A DNA stretch of 64,000 nt, from assembly GCF_009811655.1 (NCBI RefSeq), contig NZ_BGJX01000003.1:124001-188000 (forward strand). The letters are read 5' to 3'. The notes beneath the pieces are model-generated. The model saw only the letters and a list, made by a program, of their open reading frames with translations, did no database searches and was not told the DNA's origin. The position numbers and the translations under genes are program-made. The stretch is from Methylosinus sp. Ce-a6. Lineage in GTDB: Bacteria > Pseudomonadota > Alphaproteobacteria > Rhizobiales > Beijerinckiaceae. Below are positions 1-7,902 of this stretch, in pieces (position 1 is the stretch's first letter; each line of letters begins with the position of its first letter).

Positions 1-1
1 C

Positions 2-865
2 TTCATTCGCTATGAGCGCATCGACCTCTGGCTCGGCATAGCGCTCGTCGTCATCGGCGCGGCGGCGATGATGGCCTTCACGGCGGCGGTCTTCGCCGGA
101 CGTCCCGAAGCTGGAAGCTTCACCGACGCCGGCGCGGTGGCGGAGGGCTTGGGCCGATATGCCGGGCGCTTGCCGGGCATATTGTTCGCTCTGGCGCTGA
201 TCGATGCGAGCGTCATCGGCGCCGCGGCGGTGTCGCTCTCCACAGCCTATGCGCTCGGCGATGTGCTGTCGCTGAAGCATTCGCTGCATCGCAAGCCGTC
301 CGACGCGAAAGGCTTCTACGGCGTTTATTTCGCGCTCATCGTCGTTTCGGCGGGCCTCGTGCTGACTCCGGGCGCGCCGCTCGGCCTGCTGACCAATGCC
401 GTGCAGACGCTCGCCGGCGTCCTGCTGCCGAGCGCGACCGTGTTTCTGCTGCTTCTCTGCAATGACGAGGCGGTACTCGGCCCCTGGGTCAATGGCTGGG
501 GCATGAATCTGTTCACCGGCGCGATCGTCGCGGTTCTCGTGATGTTGTCGATCATTTTGACCGCGTCCGTCCTGTTTCCGGAGCAGACGAACGAGACAGT
601 CATTCTACGGATCCTCGCCGGCGGCTCGATTGCGACTGTCGCCATCGCAGTCGCGACGGGCGGTCTTCACGCGAGGCGACGCACAGCGCGCGGCCCGATC
701 GGCCGTCACGCCCGCGACAGCTGGCGTATGCCGCCGCTGCACGCGCTGCCGCCGGCGAAGCTCTCGATGGCGAGCCGCATATGGATGAGCGTGCTACGCT
801 GCTATCTTCTGCTCGCCGGGGGCCTCGTTCTCGCGCGGATCGTCGCGCTCGCGGTGACACACTGA
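2..865 (+). CDS. NRAMP-family divalent metal transporter, C-terminal part
   Basis: Open from the window edge, so the N-terminus lies outside. The visible 287 residues form at least six hydrophobic segments, including a stretch with IDASVIGAAAVSLSTAYALG and a LLLCNDEAVLGPW segment, a layout typical of the distal half of NRAMP Mn/Fe symporters of the inner membrane. The catalytic TM1 DPGN motif would be upstream and cannot be checked. The last 60 residues are basic and probably cytosolic before a final membrane helix. The stop codon overlaps the ATG of the following DMT remnant (TGATG), so the two were once translationally coupled. Family call is by pattern recognition; substrate is unknown. 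Confidence 0.72.
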   Translation, partial: FIRYERIDLWLGIALVVIGAAAMMAFTAAVFAGRPEAGSFTDAGAVAEGLGRYAGRLPGILFALALIDASVIGAAAVSLSTAYALGDVLSLKHSLHRKPSDAKGFYGVYFALIVVSAGLVLTPGAPLGLLTNAVQTLAGVLLPSATVFLLLLCNDEAVLGPWVNGWGMNLFTGAIVAVLVMLSIILTASVLFPEQTNETVILRILAGGSIATVAIAVATGGLHARRRTARGPIGRHARDSWRMPPLHALPPAKLSMASRIWMSVLRCYLLLAGGLVLARIVALAVTH

Positions 866-1049
866 TGCGCGCGCCGAGCATGAAAGCAAAGCCATATCCT
901 ATGCGCTGCTCTCGGCGGCTCTGTTCGGCGTCTCGACGCTGGCCGCGAAGCTCCTTCTCGCGGATATAGATCAACGCATTCTCGCGGAGCTGCTCTATTG
1001 TGGCGCCGGCGTCGCCGGCCCATTGCTGCTGATGTTCGGCCTCGTGTGA
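865..1049 (+). pseudogene. DMT (EamA) transporter, N-terminal stump cut by IS21 element
   Basis: From about 876 one frame reads EHESKAISYALLSAALFGVS and onward for about 57 residues, the first helix and a half of an EamA/DMT permease. The ATG at 865 is in another frame; removing one base from the GCGCGCGC run at 866-873 would give M-R-A-E-H-E and restore the frame, so there is a probable 1-bp expansion. The reading stops at 1047-1049 exactly where the left end of the insertion element begins. The gene is therefore both frameshifted and truncated. It is not the missing half of the DMT gene at 2440-3327, which is complete and on the other strand. Confidence 0.6.
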
Positions 1050-2427
1050 AGTTGCATGGAATAAGGCCCCCGCTTTGGGGGTGATTTGCATCCAATCGGG
1101 ACCCCGGGGCTGAGGTCCACACTGGCCTCCTGATGTGAGGGAGGCCGAGATTGGAATGCTCGTTGTGGAAACGATTGCGAAGATTCGCCGCGCCTATTTT
1201 GTCCAGAAGAAACCGATCAAGGAGATCTGCCGGGACCTTCACGTGTCGCGGAAGGTCTTGCGGAAAGTCGTCCGCTCCGAGGCGACGGAGTTTCACTATC
1301 GTCGCGAGACGCAGCCGCTTCCCAAGATCGGTCCCTGGCGGGAGCGGCTGGACGCGCTTTTGTCGGAGAATGAAGGGAAAGCGGCCCGCGAACGGCTGAC
1401 GCTCGTGCGGCTCTACGAGGAGCTGCGCGGTTTTGGCTACGAAGGCAGCTACGCCGCCGTTCGCCGTTACGCGGTCGCTTGGCGCAAGGAGCGCGGCGCC
1501 GCGCGGCCGATGGCGATCGGCAGATGGTGAAAATCCTCGCAGCCGTTCTCGACGACGGGCTGCCGGCTGTCGAGGCCGCCTGCGCCGAAGCGCTGGATCA
1601 GAGCGTTCACTCCGCCGACGTCATGCTGAACATACTCGCACGGCGCCGCGATCCCGGTCCGTCGGTGACGATCCTCACGCCGGACGCGCTGCGACTGAGG
1701 CGCGCGCCGCTCGCCGACTGCTCGAGATACGACCAACTGAGGAGGTCCGGATGATGATGGAGCGCACGCAAATCTACGATATGATGGGAGAGTTGAAGCT
1801 CTTCGGCATGAGGAGCGCTTACGATGAAGTGATGGCGGCCGGCGTCAAACGGCAACACGAGCCACCGCAGATCGTCGGGAGCCTGCTGAAGGCGGAAATC
1901 GCCGAAATGCAAGCGCGCTCGATCAAATATCAGATGACGATCGCCAAGCTTCCTCTGGCCAAGGACATCGACGACTTCGACTTCGCAGCCGCCGACGTCA
2001 ATGAGATGCTGGTTCGCGATCTCGCCGGGGGCGCCTTCGTCGCTCATCAGCGCAATATCGTTCTCGTCGGCGGAACGGGGACCGGGAAGACTCATCTCGC
2101 CATCGCCATCGCGCGATGCTGCATCCGCGCCGGCTTGCGCGGCCGCTTCTTCAACACGGTCGACCTCGTCAATCGGCTGGAGGCGGAAACGCGCGGCGGA
2201 CGTCAAGGTCGCATGGCCGACTATCTCACGAGAATGGACTTCGTCATTCTCGACGAGCTCGGTTATCTGCCCTTCGCGCAGGCGGGCGGACAATTGCTGT
2301 TCCATCTCGTCAGCCGGCTCTATGAGCGCAGCTCGGTGATCGTCACGACCAATCTCGCTTTCGGCGAATGGCCGAGCGTGTTCGGCGACGCCAAGATGAC
2401 GACGGCGCTGCTCGACCGGCTCACAGG
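1045..2427 (+). mobile_element. IS21-family element, internally deleted and right end missing
   Basis: Contains istA and istB in the usual overlapping order. The left end starts near TGTGAAGTTGC at 1045 and carries a G/C hairpin (CCCCCGCTTTGGGGG, about 1066-1080) and a short inverted repeat just before istA. About 1.1 kb of istA is missing, removing the DDE catalytic core. The istB homology ends at ALLDRLT (about 2424) where the 3' end of the EamA gene begins, so the right terminal repeat is gone. The element cannot transpose by itself. It marks a deletion junction between two transporter loci. Confidence 0.8.
1135..1754 (+). pseudogene. istA: istA, IS21 transposase with central deletion
   Basis: The first 120 residues carry the N-terminal helix-turn-helix (PIKEICRDLHVSRKVLRKVV, residues 27-46) and the region after it up to the AVAWRKER segment. 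The reading then shifts frame near 1500-1515 and continues as the family's C-terminal tail ([20 protein letters not shown]) to the stop at 1752-1754. Normal IstA is about 500 residues; roughly 350 residues with the integrase core are absent. The stop overlaps the istB start, as in intact IS21 elements. Confidence 0.8.
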
Positions 2428-2626
2428 CGGCCAGAGCCGTCACCGGCTTCTGCCGACGAGCGTCACGCCGGCCAAAATGAACAGGAATGCGAAGGGAAGG
2501 ATCGCCGGGAATGCTTCGCCGAGAAAGGCGACCGCGAGAAGCTTTCCGGCGCCGGCGCCGATCCAGCCGATCTGGCTGACGCCTACCGGCCCACTGTGCT
2601 TCTGGAGAGTGAAGAAGAGTGCGTAG
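1751..2626 (+). pseudogene. istB: istB, IS21 helper ATPase, C-terminally replaced
   Basis: AAA+ helper of IS21 transposition. Walker A is [11 protein letters not shown] (residues about 98-108) and Walker [11 protein letters not shown] (about 163-172); the sensor segment [17 protein letters not shown] follows. Homology stops at TTALLDRLT (about 2424), some 20 residues before the normal end, and the frame then reads through the antisense of the EamA gene to 2626. The start overlaps the istA stop. Not functional without IstA. Confidence 0.8.
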
Positions 2627-3327
2627 GTAGCGGCGATGATCGTCATTTGGACCGCCAGCAGCGCCGACGCGCTCTCGTTCCATGTCTCAGGGTTGAGTGG
2701 GACATGGGCGCAGACCGCGTATACGCCGATGATCGCGGCCGCGGCCAGGAGCATGATCGGCGCGAGCAGACGAGGCGATGCGTTTTTGGGCCAGTCGACG
2801 GTGCGATAGATGTTCCCCGTTGCGACGATGACGGGAGCCGTCAAAGCGAGGCCCGTCCAGATCCAGCCGCCATCCATTCCGCCCGGCCGAGAAGCTGCGA
2901 GCAACGCCGCGCCGCCGAGCCCGAGCGTCATGCCGGTCGCGCCCGTCGTCGAAAAGCGATCGAGCCCCAAGGGCAAGGCCAGCCCATAGGTCAGCAAGGG
3001 CGGGAAAGCGAGGCACAGCGAGACGAATCCGGCGCCCACATGCGGAATCGATACGAAGGAAAGCATGTTCGGCAAAGCGAAGCTCAAAAGACCGGATAGG
3101 AGCCCATAGCGCAGGAGCGCGGCGGAGAGCTTCAGCCGTTCCGCCGCTGCGCACGCGACCGCGACGAGCGCCAAGCCTCCACCGAGCGCGGACCATAAGA
3201 GAAACGCGATAGGATGCCAGCCTGAGCGGATGGCCAAACCCGCAATCACGGTGGTCATGCCGACGAGCCCGCCAGTCGAAACGAGGCAGAGGAAGGATTT
3301 CAGCGCCGCCGGAGCCGGCGATTTCAT
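2440..3327 (-). CDS. EamA/DMT-family inner-membrane transporter
   Basis: 295 residues with about ten hydrophobic helices in two EamA repeats, the usual size for the family. The first repeat ends near [16 protein letters not shown] and the second contains [20 protein letters not shown] with the typical Gly-rich final helices. The gene ends GRSR followed by TGA at 2440, inside what would be the missing right part of the IS21 element, so the insertion/deletion stopped just short of it. Substrate is unknown; the family exports amino acids, nucleotide precursors and other metabolites. Confidence 0.75.
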   Translation of the reverse strand: MKSPAPAALKSFLCLVSTGGLVGMTTVIAGLAIRSGWHPIAFLLWSALGGGLALVAVACAAAERLKLSAALLRYGLLSGLLSFALPNMLSFVSIPHVGAGFVSLCLAFPPLLTYGLALPLGLDRFSTTGATGMTLGLGGAALLAASRPGGMDGGWIWTGLALTAPVIVATGNIYRTVDWPKNASPRLLAPIMLLAAAAIIGVYAVCAHVPLNPETWNESASALLAVQMTIIAATYALFFTLQKHSGPVGVSQIGWIGAGAGKLLAVAFLGEAFPAILPFAFLFILAGVTLVGRSR

Positions 3328-3503
3328 CGCGTTCCTCCAGCCGAGCGCGGAGAGAAGCGATGATTTCGTCGTCTCTCGACGAGAAGCGGAGCCGCCGCGC
3401 CAAAGGGGATTTCGAGCGGCGTTGTTTCGAGGCTCCGCTCATCATCCGTTTCGGGAAGTCGGTGACGGTTCAGACGGCGGCCGGTTACGATCATAGAGTC
3501 GCC

Positions 3504-3950
3504 TCATATGCCGCGAGCGCCACAAAGCACCACTCGCCAACCATCTGGGTCTTCGAAGGTGAGACCTTTGTCGACCCAATAGGGGTTTTCAGGCTCGACA
3601 GGTTCATGGCCCGATCGGATCATTCGGTCTCGCAGGCTCGCGAGATGGCGAGCGTCTGGAATATACAGGACCAACAAATTGTCACGGCTGGGGGCCGGGC
3701 ATGGGCTCCCGGCGTGGCGCTGCGTGAATTCCAGATGATAGGCCCGACCGGGAAGGCCGAACATGACGCCGTCATATCCACCATGATCGGTGAATCGATA
3801 TAGCTCGGCCAACCCCAAACCATCGCGATAGAAAGCCGCCAAAGCTTCGAGCTTATCGGTTGGGCGCGCAATCCTCACCTGCGCGACGTCGACGTCCCCT
3901 GCAAACCTGATGGGCTCATGAGATGGGACGAGGGCGAAATCGGCGTTCAT
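3504..3950 (-). CDS. VOC-family (glyoxalase/dioxygenase fold) protein
   Basis: 148 residues. The beta-alpha-beta-beta-beta pattern is clear: VAQVRIARPTDKLEALAAFY near residue 22, YHLEFTQ near 71, and the closing NPYWVDKGLTFEDPDGWRVVL near 122-143, which is the common C-terminal signature of VOC enzymes. Probable metal ligands are the His of YHLEF and an acidic residue of the final strands. Function cannot be narrowed. It is a single gene on the minus strand; about 186 bp to the LysR gene upstream hold nothing recognisable. Confidence 0.7.
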   Translation of the reverse strand: MNADFALVPSHEPIRFAGDVDVAQVRIARPTDKLEALAAFYRDGLGLAELYRFTDHGGYDGVMFGLPGRAYHLEFTQRHAGSPCPAPSRDNLLVLYIPDARHLASLRDRMIRSGHEPVEPENPYWVDKGLTFEDPDGWRVVLCGARGI

Positions 3951-4136
3951 CAGCTATGCTCCACTTTATCTGACCGCGATATGCGCCGCCGAAGAGCCGG
4001 TGTGGGCGCGTGGCGGCGACGGGGATTCGAGCCGGAGTAATGGGACGCTCCCGCGAGCCGGTCGAGCAGCGGGGGCGCCATTATTCGACGACGAATGCCG
4101 CTCCAGCCGGTTTCGCGTGACGACGTTGAGGCCTGT

Positions 4137-5099
4137 TCACATAACAGACGAAACGCTTCGCCCGCAATCCGCGTCGATGCGGCTTCGGACGCCGGGAAGG
4201 GTAGGGGATTCGGAATCTTGCGCCGCGTCACGGAAAATCGCCACGAGATCGAGAATCTGACGCGCCTGCTCCAAATGCTCCCCATAGCCGATATCGAGCT
4301 CGATCATGCGACTTCGTCCCGCTGTGAGGTTCAATGGACGCAGCCGTCCCGATGCCAGCTCATCGCGAATGCAGTGCTCGGGAAGCCACGCGTAGCCCTG
4401 GCCATCGGCGACGAAGGCGACCGATGTCGTGAGATGGCTGACCGTCCATCGCTGTTGCGAGCCGAGCCAGTCGCTGTCTGGTCCTCGCAGACCGGAGTCG
4501 CTCAACACAATCTGACGATGCTCCTTGAGCAATTCATGCGTGATCACGCCGAGCTGATGCAGGGGATGGCTTGCGGCAGCCACACAGATGAACCGCACGG
4601 AGAGCAGAGGCTCGACGATCATTCGGCTGGAAAGACAACTCGCGACGCCGATCTGCGCGCGCCCTTCCTCGAAGGCTTCGCTCGCGCCCGACATCGCCGT
4701 TTCGTAGATCCGCACCGATAGCCGCGGGTAGAGGAGCGAATATTGGTGGAGGGCGTTCAGAACAATCCCCCTCGGCAAAACAATGTCGACTGCAATCGAA
4801 ATCTCGCCCTCGGAATCAGGATCGAATCCTGAGCAGAATCGCTCGATTTGCATCGCTTGGCTAATGAGCTCCCGCGCGCGAGGAAAAATCATTCGGCCGG
4901 CCTTTGTCAGGGTCGCCCGTCGCCCTTCGATCGCGAAAAGATCTTTGCCCAGGCATTCCTCCATCTTGCGAACAGCGTGGCTCACCGCCGACTGGGTCTT
5001 GCTCAATCGTTCGGCCGCTTGATGAAAGCTTCCGTGCCGCGCCGTGGCGACGAATACGCGCCATTGCTCGAGCGTGATTTTCGTCATCCCATGTTCCAT
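4137..5099 (-). CDS. LysR-family transcriptional regulator
   Basis: 320 residues. N-terminal winged helix (EQWRVFVATARHGSFHQAAE, then SKTQSAVSHAVRKMEECLGK) and a LysR substrate-binding domain with the usual two-lobe pattern (EGEISIAVDIVLPRGI; FVADGQGYAWLPEHCI). Start at 5099; a second ATG at 5087 (MTKITLEQ) is equally plausible. It lies 117 bp downstream of operon B on the same strand, so it may be that operon's regulator or an unrelated gene. No divergent partner is next to it, which is unusual for LysR genes. Confidence 0.8.
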   Translation of the reverse strand: MEHGMTKITLEQWRVFVATARHGSFHQAAERLSKTQSAVSHAVRKMEECLGKDLFAIEGRRATLTKAGRMIFPRARELISQAMQIERFCSGFDPDSEGEISIAVDIVLPRGIVLNALHQYSLLYPRLSVRIYETAMSGASEAFEEGRAQIGVASCLSSRMIVEPLLSVRFICVAAASHPLHQLGVITHELLKEHRQIVLSDSGLRGPDSDWLGSQQRWTVSHLTTSVAFVADGQGYAWLPEHCIRDELASGRLRPLNLTAGRSRMIELDIGYGEHLEQARQILDLVAIFRDAAQDSESPTLPGVRSRIDADCGRSVSSVM

Positions 5100-5216
5100 A
5101 TCGCTACTCCTCTCACGCCGGCGTCGAACTGGCGCTCCCGCGATCGCTCGACATCCGTATGTCGCTGCGATCGATCCGCTTTCACGATGTGAGTAGAAAC
5201 TCCCGATTCGGCGGCC

Positions 5217-5696
5217 TCACGACGCCGAGCGGCCGATCGCTCCGTTTGCTTCCGGAACGGAAATGGTCTGCCGCAGTCGCGCCTTGGAAATCTGCGCCGT
5301 CGCGAAAGGCGTGTGTGCGTCATCGACATCGACGCGTACGGCGGTCGCGGAGGTAAAGATCAATCTGCGTCCCGCTCGGATCACGCTGGCTTGAAATTCC
5401 GCGATGGAATCGCGGGGCATCGGCGTCAGGATCGAGACCGCCATATTTGTGGTGACCGCATATTCGTCCGGGGCCAGCAGAGGCAAAGTCGCGAGCATGC
5501 TGGTGACGTCCAGCATGGCGTAAGTCACGCCGCCATGCAGGCAGTGGCTCAGATTGTCGATAGCGGCAGTGACGACCAGTCGACAGCGGCAGCGACCGGC
5601 GTCCTGCTCCAGCAGCTCGAGGCCGCAATAGCGCTGAAAATCGTGCATGAGGAGCGCCCGGCTATGTCGGCGCGCATGATCGGAAATTTCTATCAT
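5217..5696 (-). CDS. PaaI-like hotdog-fold thioesterase
   Basis: 159 residues. The hotdog helix signature NLSHCLHGGVTYAMLDVTSM (about residues 48-67) with HGG and the strand VTTNMAVSILTPMP identify a PaaI/YbgC-type acyl thioesterase. Last gene of operon B; its ATG overlaps the stop of the acyl-CoA dehydrogenase (ATGA). It may release a CoA- or ACP-bound intermediate from the HMGS/ECH/dehydrogenase steps, or edit misloaded acyl groups. The C-terminal 15 residues are non-conserved. Confidence 0.72.
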   Translation of the reverse strand: MIEISDHARRHSRALLMHDFQRYCGLELLEQDAGRCRCRLVVTAAIDNLSHCLHGGVTYAMLDVTSMLATLPLLAPDEYAVTTNMAVSILTPMPRDSIAEFQASVIRAGRRLIFTSATAVRVDVDDAHTPFATAQISKARLRQTISVPEANGAIGRSAS

Positions 5697-6778
5697 ATCG
5701 GCCTCCGTTCGAGTGAGCGAGCGATGATTTCGTTCATCACTTCGGTCGTGCCGCCGCCGATGGCGACGAGAGGAGCGTCGCGCAGGCTTCGCTCGGCGAG
5801 CGAAGGAGAAACGCAGCCAGCCGCCCCCTGCAGTCGAACCGCGACCTGCGCCGCCAATGCGAACGCCGACGTCGCCGCGTTCTTGGCCATCGCCACTTGG
5901 ACTTCGCCGTCCTCTACAGTCGTTCGATCCACGAGGTGGCGCGCCATGGCGACGGCGGTATGCAGCTCGGCGAGCGTCTGGCGCACATGCGTCATGGCGA
6001 TCAAAGGCGCATTGCGAATGACGCGGCTTCGGCTGTGCTTCAAAGCGGCTGCGCACACGGCCTCGGCGGCGCTCGCAGCCGAGATCGCCAGATTGAGCCG
6101 TTCTCGCGTCAAGGCGTCGCGCAGGATCCGGCCGCTGCGGCCGGGAGCGGCGATCAGCCGCCCGCGAGCGTTCGCGAAGCGGATCGCTGCGAGCGGAAGG
6201 CAGCGCCAACCCGACGGCTCGAGAGGATAGCCGACAATCTCGGCTTGCGGCTGATCGACCAGGAAAAGGCCGAGGCCATCGGGCATGCGTGCGCCGAGGA
6301 CCAGATAGTCGGCGCGCGCTCCATTACAGATGAAGCGCTTCTCGCCGGTGATCCGCCACACGCCATCGGCGCCGAGCGCGGCGCGCGCGTCGAGCGCGGC
6401 CAGATCGGAGCCGGCGTCCGGCTCGGTGAGCGCCAGAGCGATGATGCGCGCGCCCGCGAGCACGTCGATGATGACCGATCCGAACGTGTCCGCTCCCGCC
6501 GAAGCGACGATCGACAGGCTGACAAAGTGCGAGCAGAGCCCGACCGCCAGCCCCTGCGATCCACCGCATGTGACTTCTTCGAGCAACATTCGCATTCGGC
6601 TCTGATGGGTCGGCAGAACGGGCCCTGGAACATCGCCGAGCGAGAGCAGGCGAGCCGCTCCCGCTTCGGCGTGCAGGCTGGCCGGATAGGCTCCGGCGCG
6701 CTCCCATGCGTCGATATGCGGTCCGACGCGCTCCGCGACGAAGGCGCGAAGCGCGATCCGAAACATTTCGTCGTCCAT
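5693..6778 (-). CDS. Acyl-CoA (or acyl-ACP) dehydrogenase
   Basis: 361 residues, slightly short for the family. Shows the FAD-contacting ALTEPDAGSDLAAL motif (about residues 115-128), ITGEKRFICNGA, and the C-terminal GGTTEVMNEIIAR signature. It would introduce an alpha,beta double bond, or run as an oxidase, on a CoA or carrier-protein thioester. Start at 6778 overlaps the stop of the FAD monooxygenase (TGATG). In this operon its substrate may be a branched unit made by the HMGS and crotonase. The catalytic Glu could not be assigned by eye. Confidence 0.8.
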   Translation of the reverse strand: MDDEMFRIALRAFVAERVGPHIDAWERAGAYPASLHAEAGAARLLSLGDVPGPVLPTHQSRMRMLLEEVTCGGSQGLAVGLCSHFVSLSIVASAGADTFGSVIIDVLAGARIIALALTEPDAGSDLAALDARAALGADGVWRITGEKRFICNGARADYLVLGARMPDGLGLFLVDQPQAEIVGYPLEPSGWRCLPLAAIRFANARGRLIAAPGRSGRILRDALTRERLNLAISAASAAEAVCAAALKHSRSRVIRNAPLIAMTHVRQTLAELHTAVAMARHLVDRTTVEDGEVQVAMAKNAATSAFALAAQVAVRLQGAAGCVSPSLAERSLRDAPLVAIGGGTTEVMNEIIARSLERRPI

Positions 6779-7902
6779 CAGAAAACCGTCGTTTCGGCGA
6801 GGCTTCTGAACTTCGTAAATCGGTCTTGCAACGTGTCTTTCGTTACCGAGCCCTCTTCGCGAAAGTAAAATAGATCTGTCAGATCGCTCATGACCTCGAG
6901 CATCTCGCGCGAACGCAGACGCATCCTGCGAGAATAGCGGCGCAGAGCGCTCGTGATGTCCGCGTCGCAATTGCAGACGAGCGATTGAGCCAGAGCGAAG
7001 CCGTTCTCGAGACCGAGCGTGAAGCCGTAGCCGAGCGTCGGCAACATGGCGTGCGCGCTGTCTCCGAGGAGCGTCACTCGGCCGCGGCGCCAGTTCTCGA
7101 TATGCTTTATCGCGTGCAAGCGATTGTGGAGCATGGATGCAGGCGGCGTCGCGTCGACCATCGCCGGAAGAGGGTCGGCGATGTCGGCGATCGCGGCGCG
7201 AATTCCGTCCTTGTCGAGCAGCGGCTGATCGAGATGCCGATAGGCGTAGAACCAGTAACGCAGAGATCGGCTCTCATCGAGCGGATAGGTCACCACCCGA
7301 GCGCTGTCGTAGGTGAAGATCTGGCATCGGTCGTCGAGCAAGGCCGGATGTGCGAATTCGACGATGCCGCGACAGGCTGCGATGCCCGTGTCGGCGACGA
7401 TCGCTTCTGGGGCGACGATGCTGCGCACCCGAGAGAAAACTCCATCGGCTCCGACGACGACGTCGAATCGACGCGAGCGACCATCGGTGAAGTCGACCGT
7501 CACGCCATTCTCGTCCTGCGAGATCGACTCGCATCCGGCGTCGGCGGTGATGGCGTCGGCGTCGAGAGCGTCGCGCAACATGCCGAACAACCGCTTGCGC
7601 AGAAACATCATCGCCGGTGCGGGAAACTCGAACCCTTCGAGCCGCACCGGTTGGCTGTCGATCAGCTTGCCGCGCCGGTCGAGCGTGTCGAGAAACTCGA
7701 TCGGCTGACCGGCCGCGCGCATACGATCGTCCCCGAACATGAAGCGCAAAACCTGCACGCCTTGCGGCCAGACATAGATTCCCGAACCCGTGTCGCGCGG
7801 CCCGTCGCCGCGCTCGTACACCTGCGCTTCGACCCCGAAGCGTTTCAGGAGCAATGCGAGGGCGAGGCCGTTGAGTCCCGCGCCAATGATGCCGACTTTC
7901 AT
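6778..7902 (-). CDS. FAD-dependent monooxygenase (PHBH/UbiH type)
   Basis: 374 residues. N-terminal GAGLNG dinucleotide motif (residues 7-12), the DG motif region VVGADGVFSRVR (about 150-161), and the GD motif RVTLLGDSAHAMLPTLGYG (about 280-298). These are the three landmarks of class A flavin monooxygenases such as salicylate and p-hydroxybenzoate hydroxylases; they act on free or carrier-bound electron-rich carbons using NAD(P)H. Its ATG overlaps the AsnB stop (ATGA). In a biosynthetic operon it is most likely a tailoring hydroxylase or epoxidase. Confidence 0.82.
   Translation of the reverse strand: MKVGIIGAGLNGLALALLLKRFGVEAQVYERGDGPRDTGSGIYVWPQGVQVLRFMFGDDRMRAAGQPIEFLDTLDRRGKLIDSQPVRLEGFEFPAPAMMFLRKRLFGMLRDALDADAITADAGCESISQDENGVTVDFTDGRSRRFDVVVGADGVFSRVRSIVAPEAIVADTGIAACRGIVEFAHPALLDDRCQIFTYDSARVVTYPLDESRSLRYWFYAYRHLDQPLLDKDGIRAAIADIADPLPAMVDATPPASMLHNRLHAIKHIENWRRGRVTLLGDSAHAMLPTLGYGFTLGLENGFALAQSLVCNCDADITSALRRYSRRMRLRSREMLEVMSDLTDLFYFREEGSVTKDTLQDRFTKFRSLAETTVF

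Noticed and set aside
3366..3381. TCGTCG/CGACGA hairpin upstream of the EamA gene as a regulatory site
   Set aside because: Short 6-bp arms are common by chance in this GC-rich sequence.
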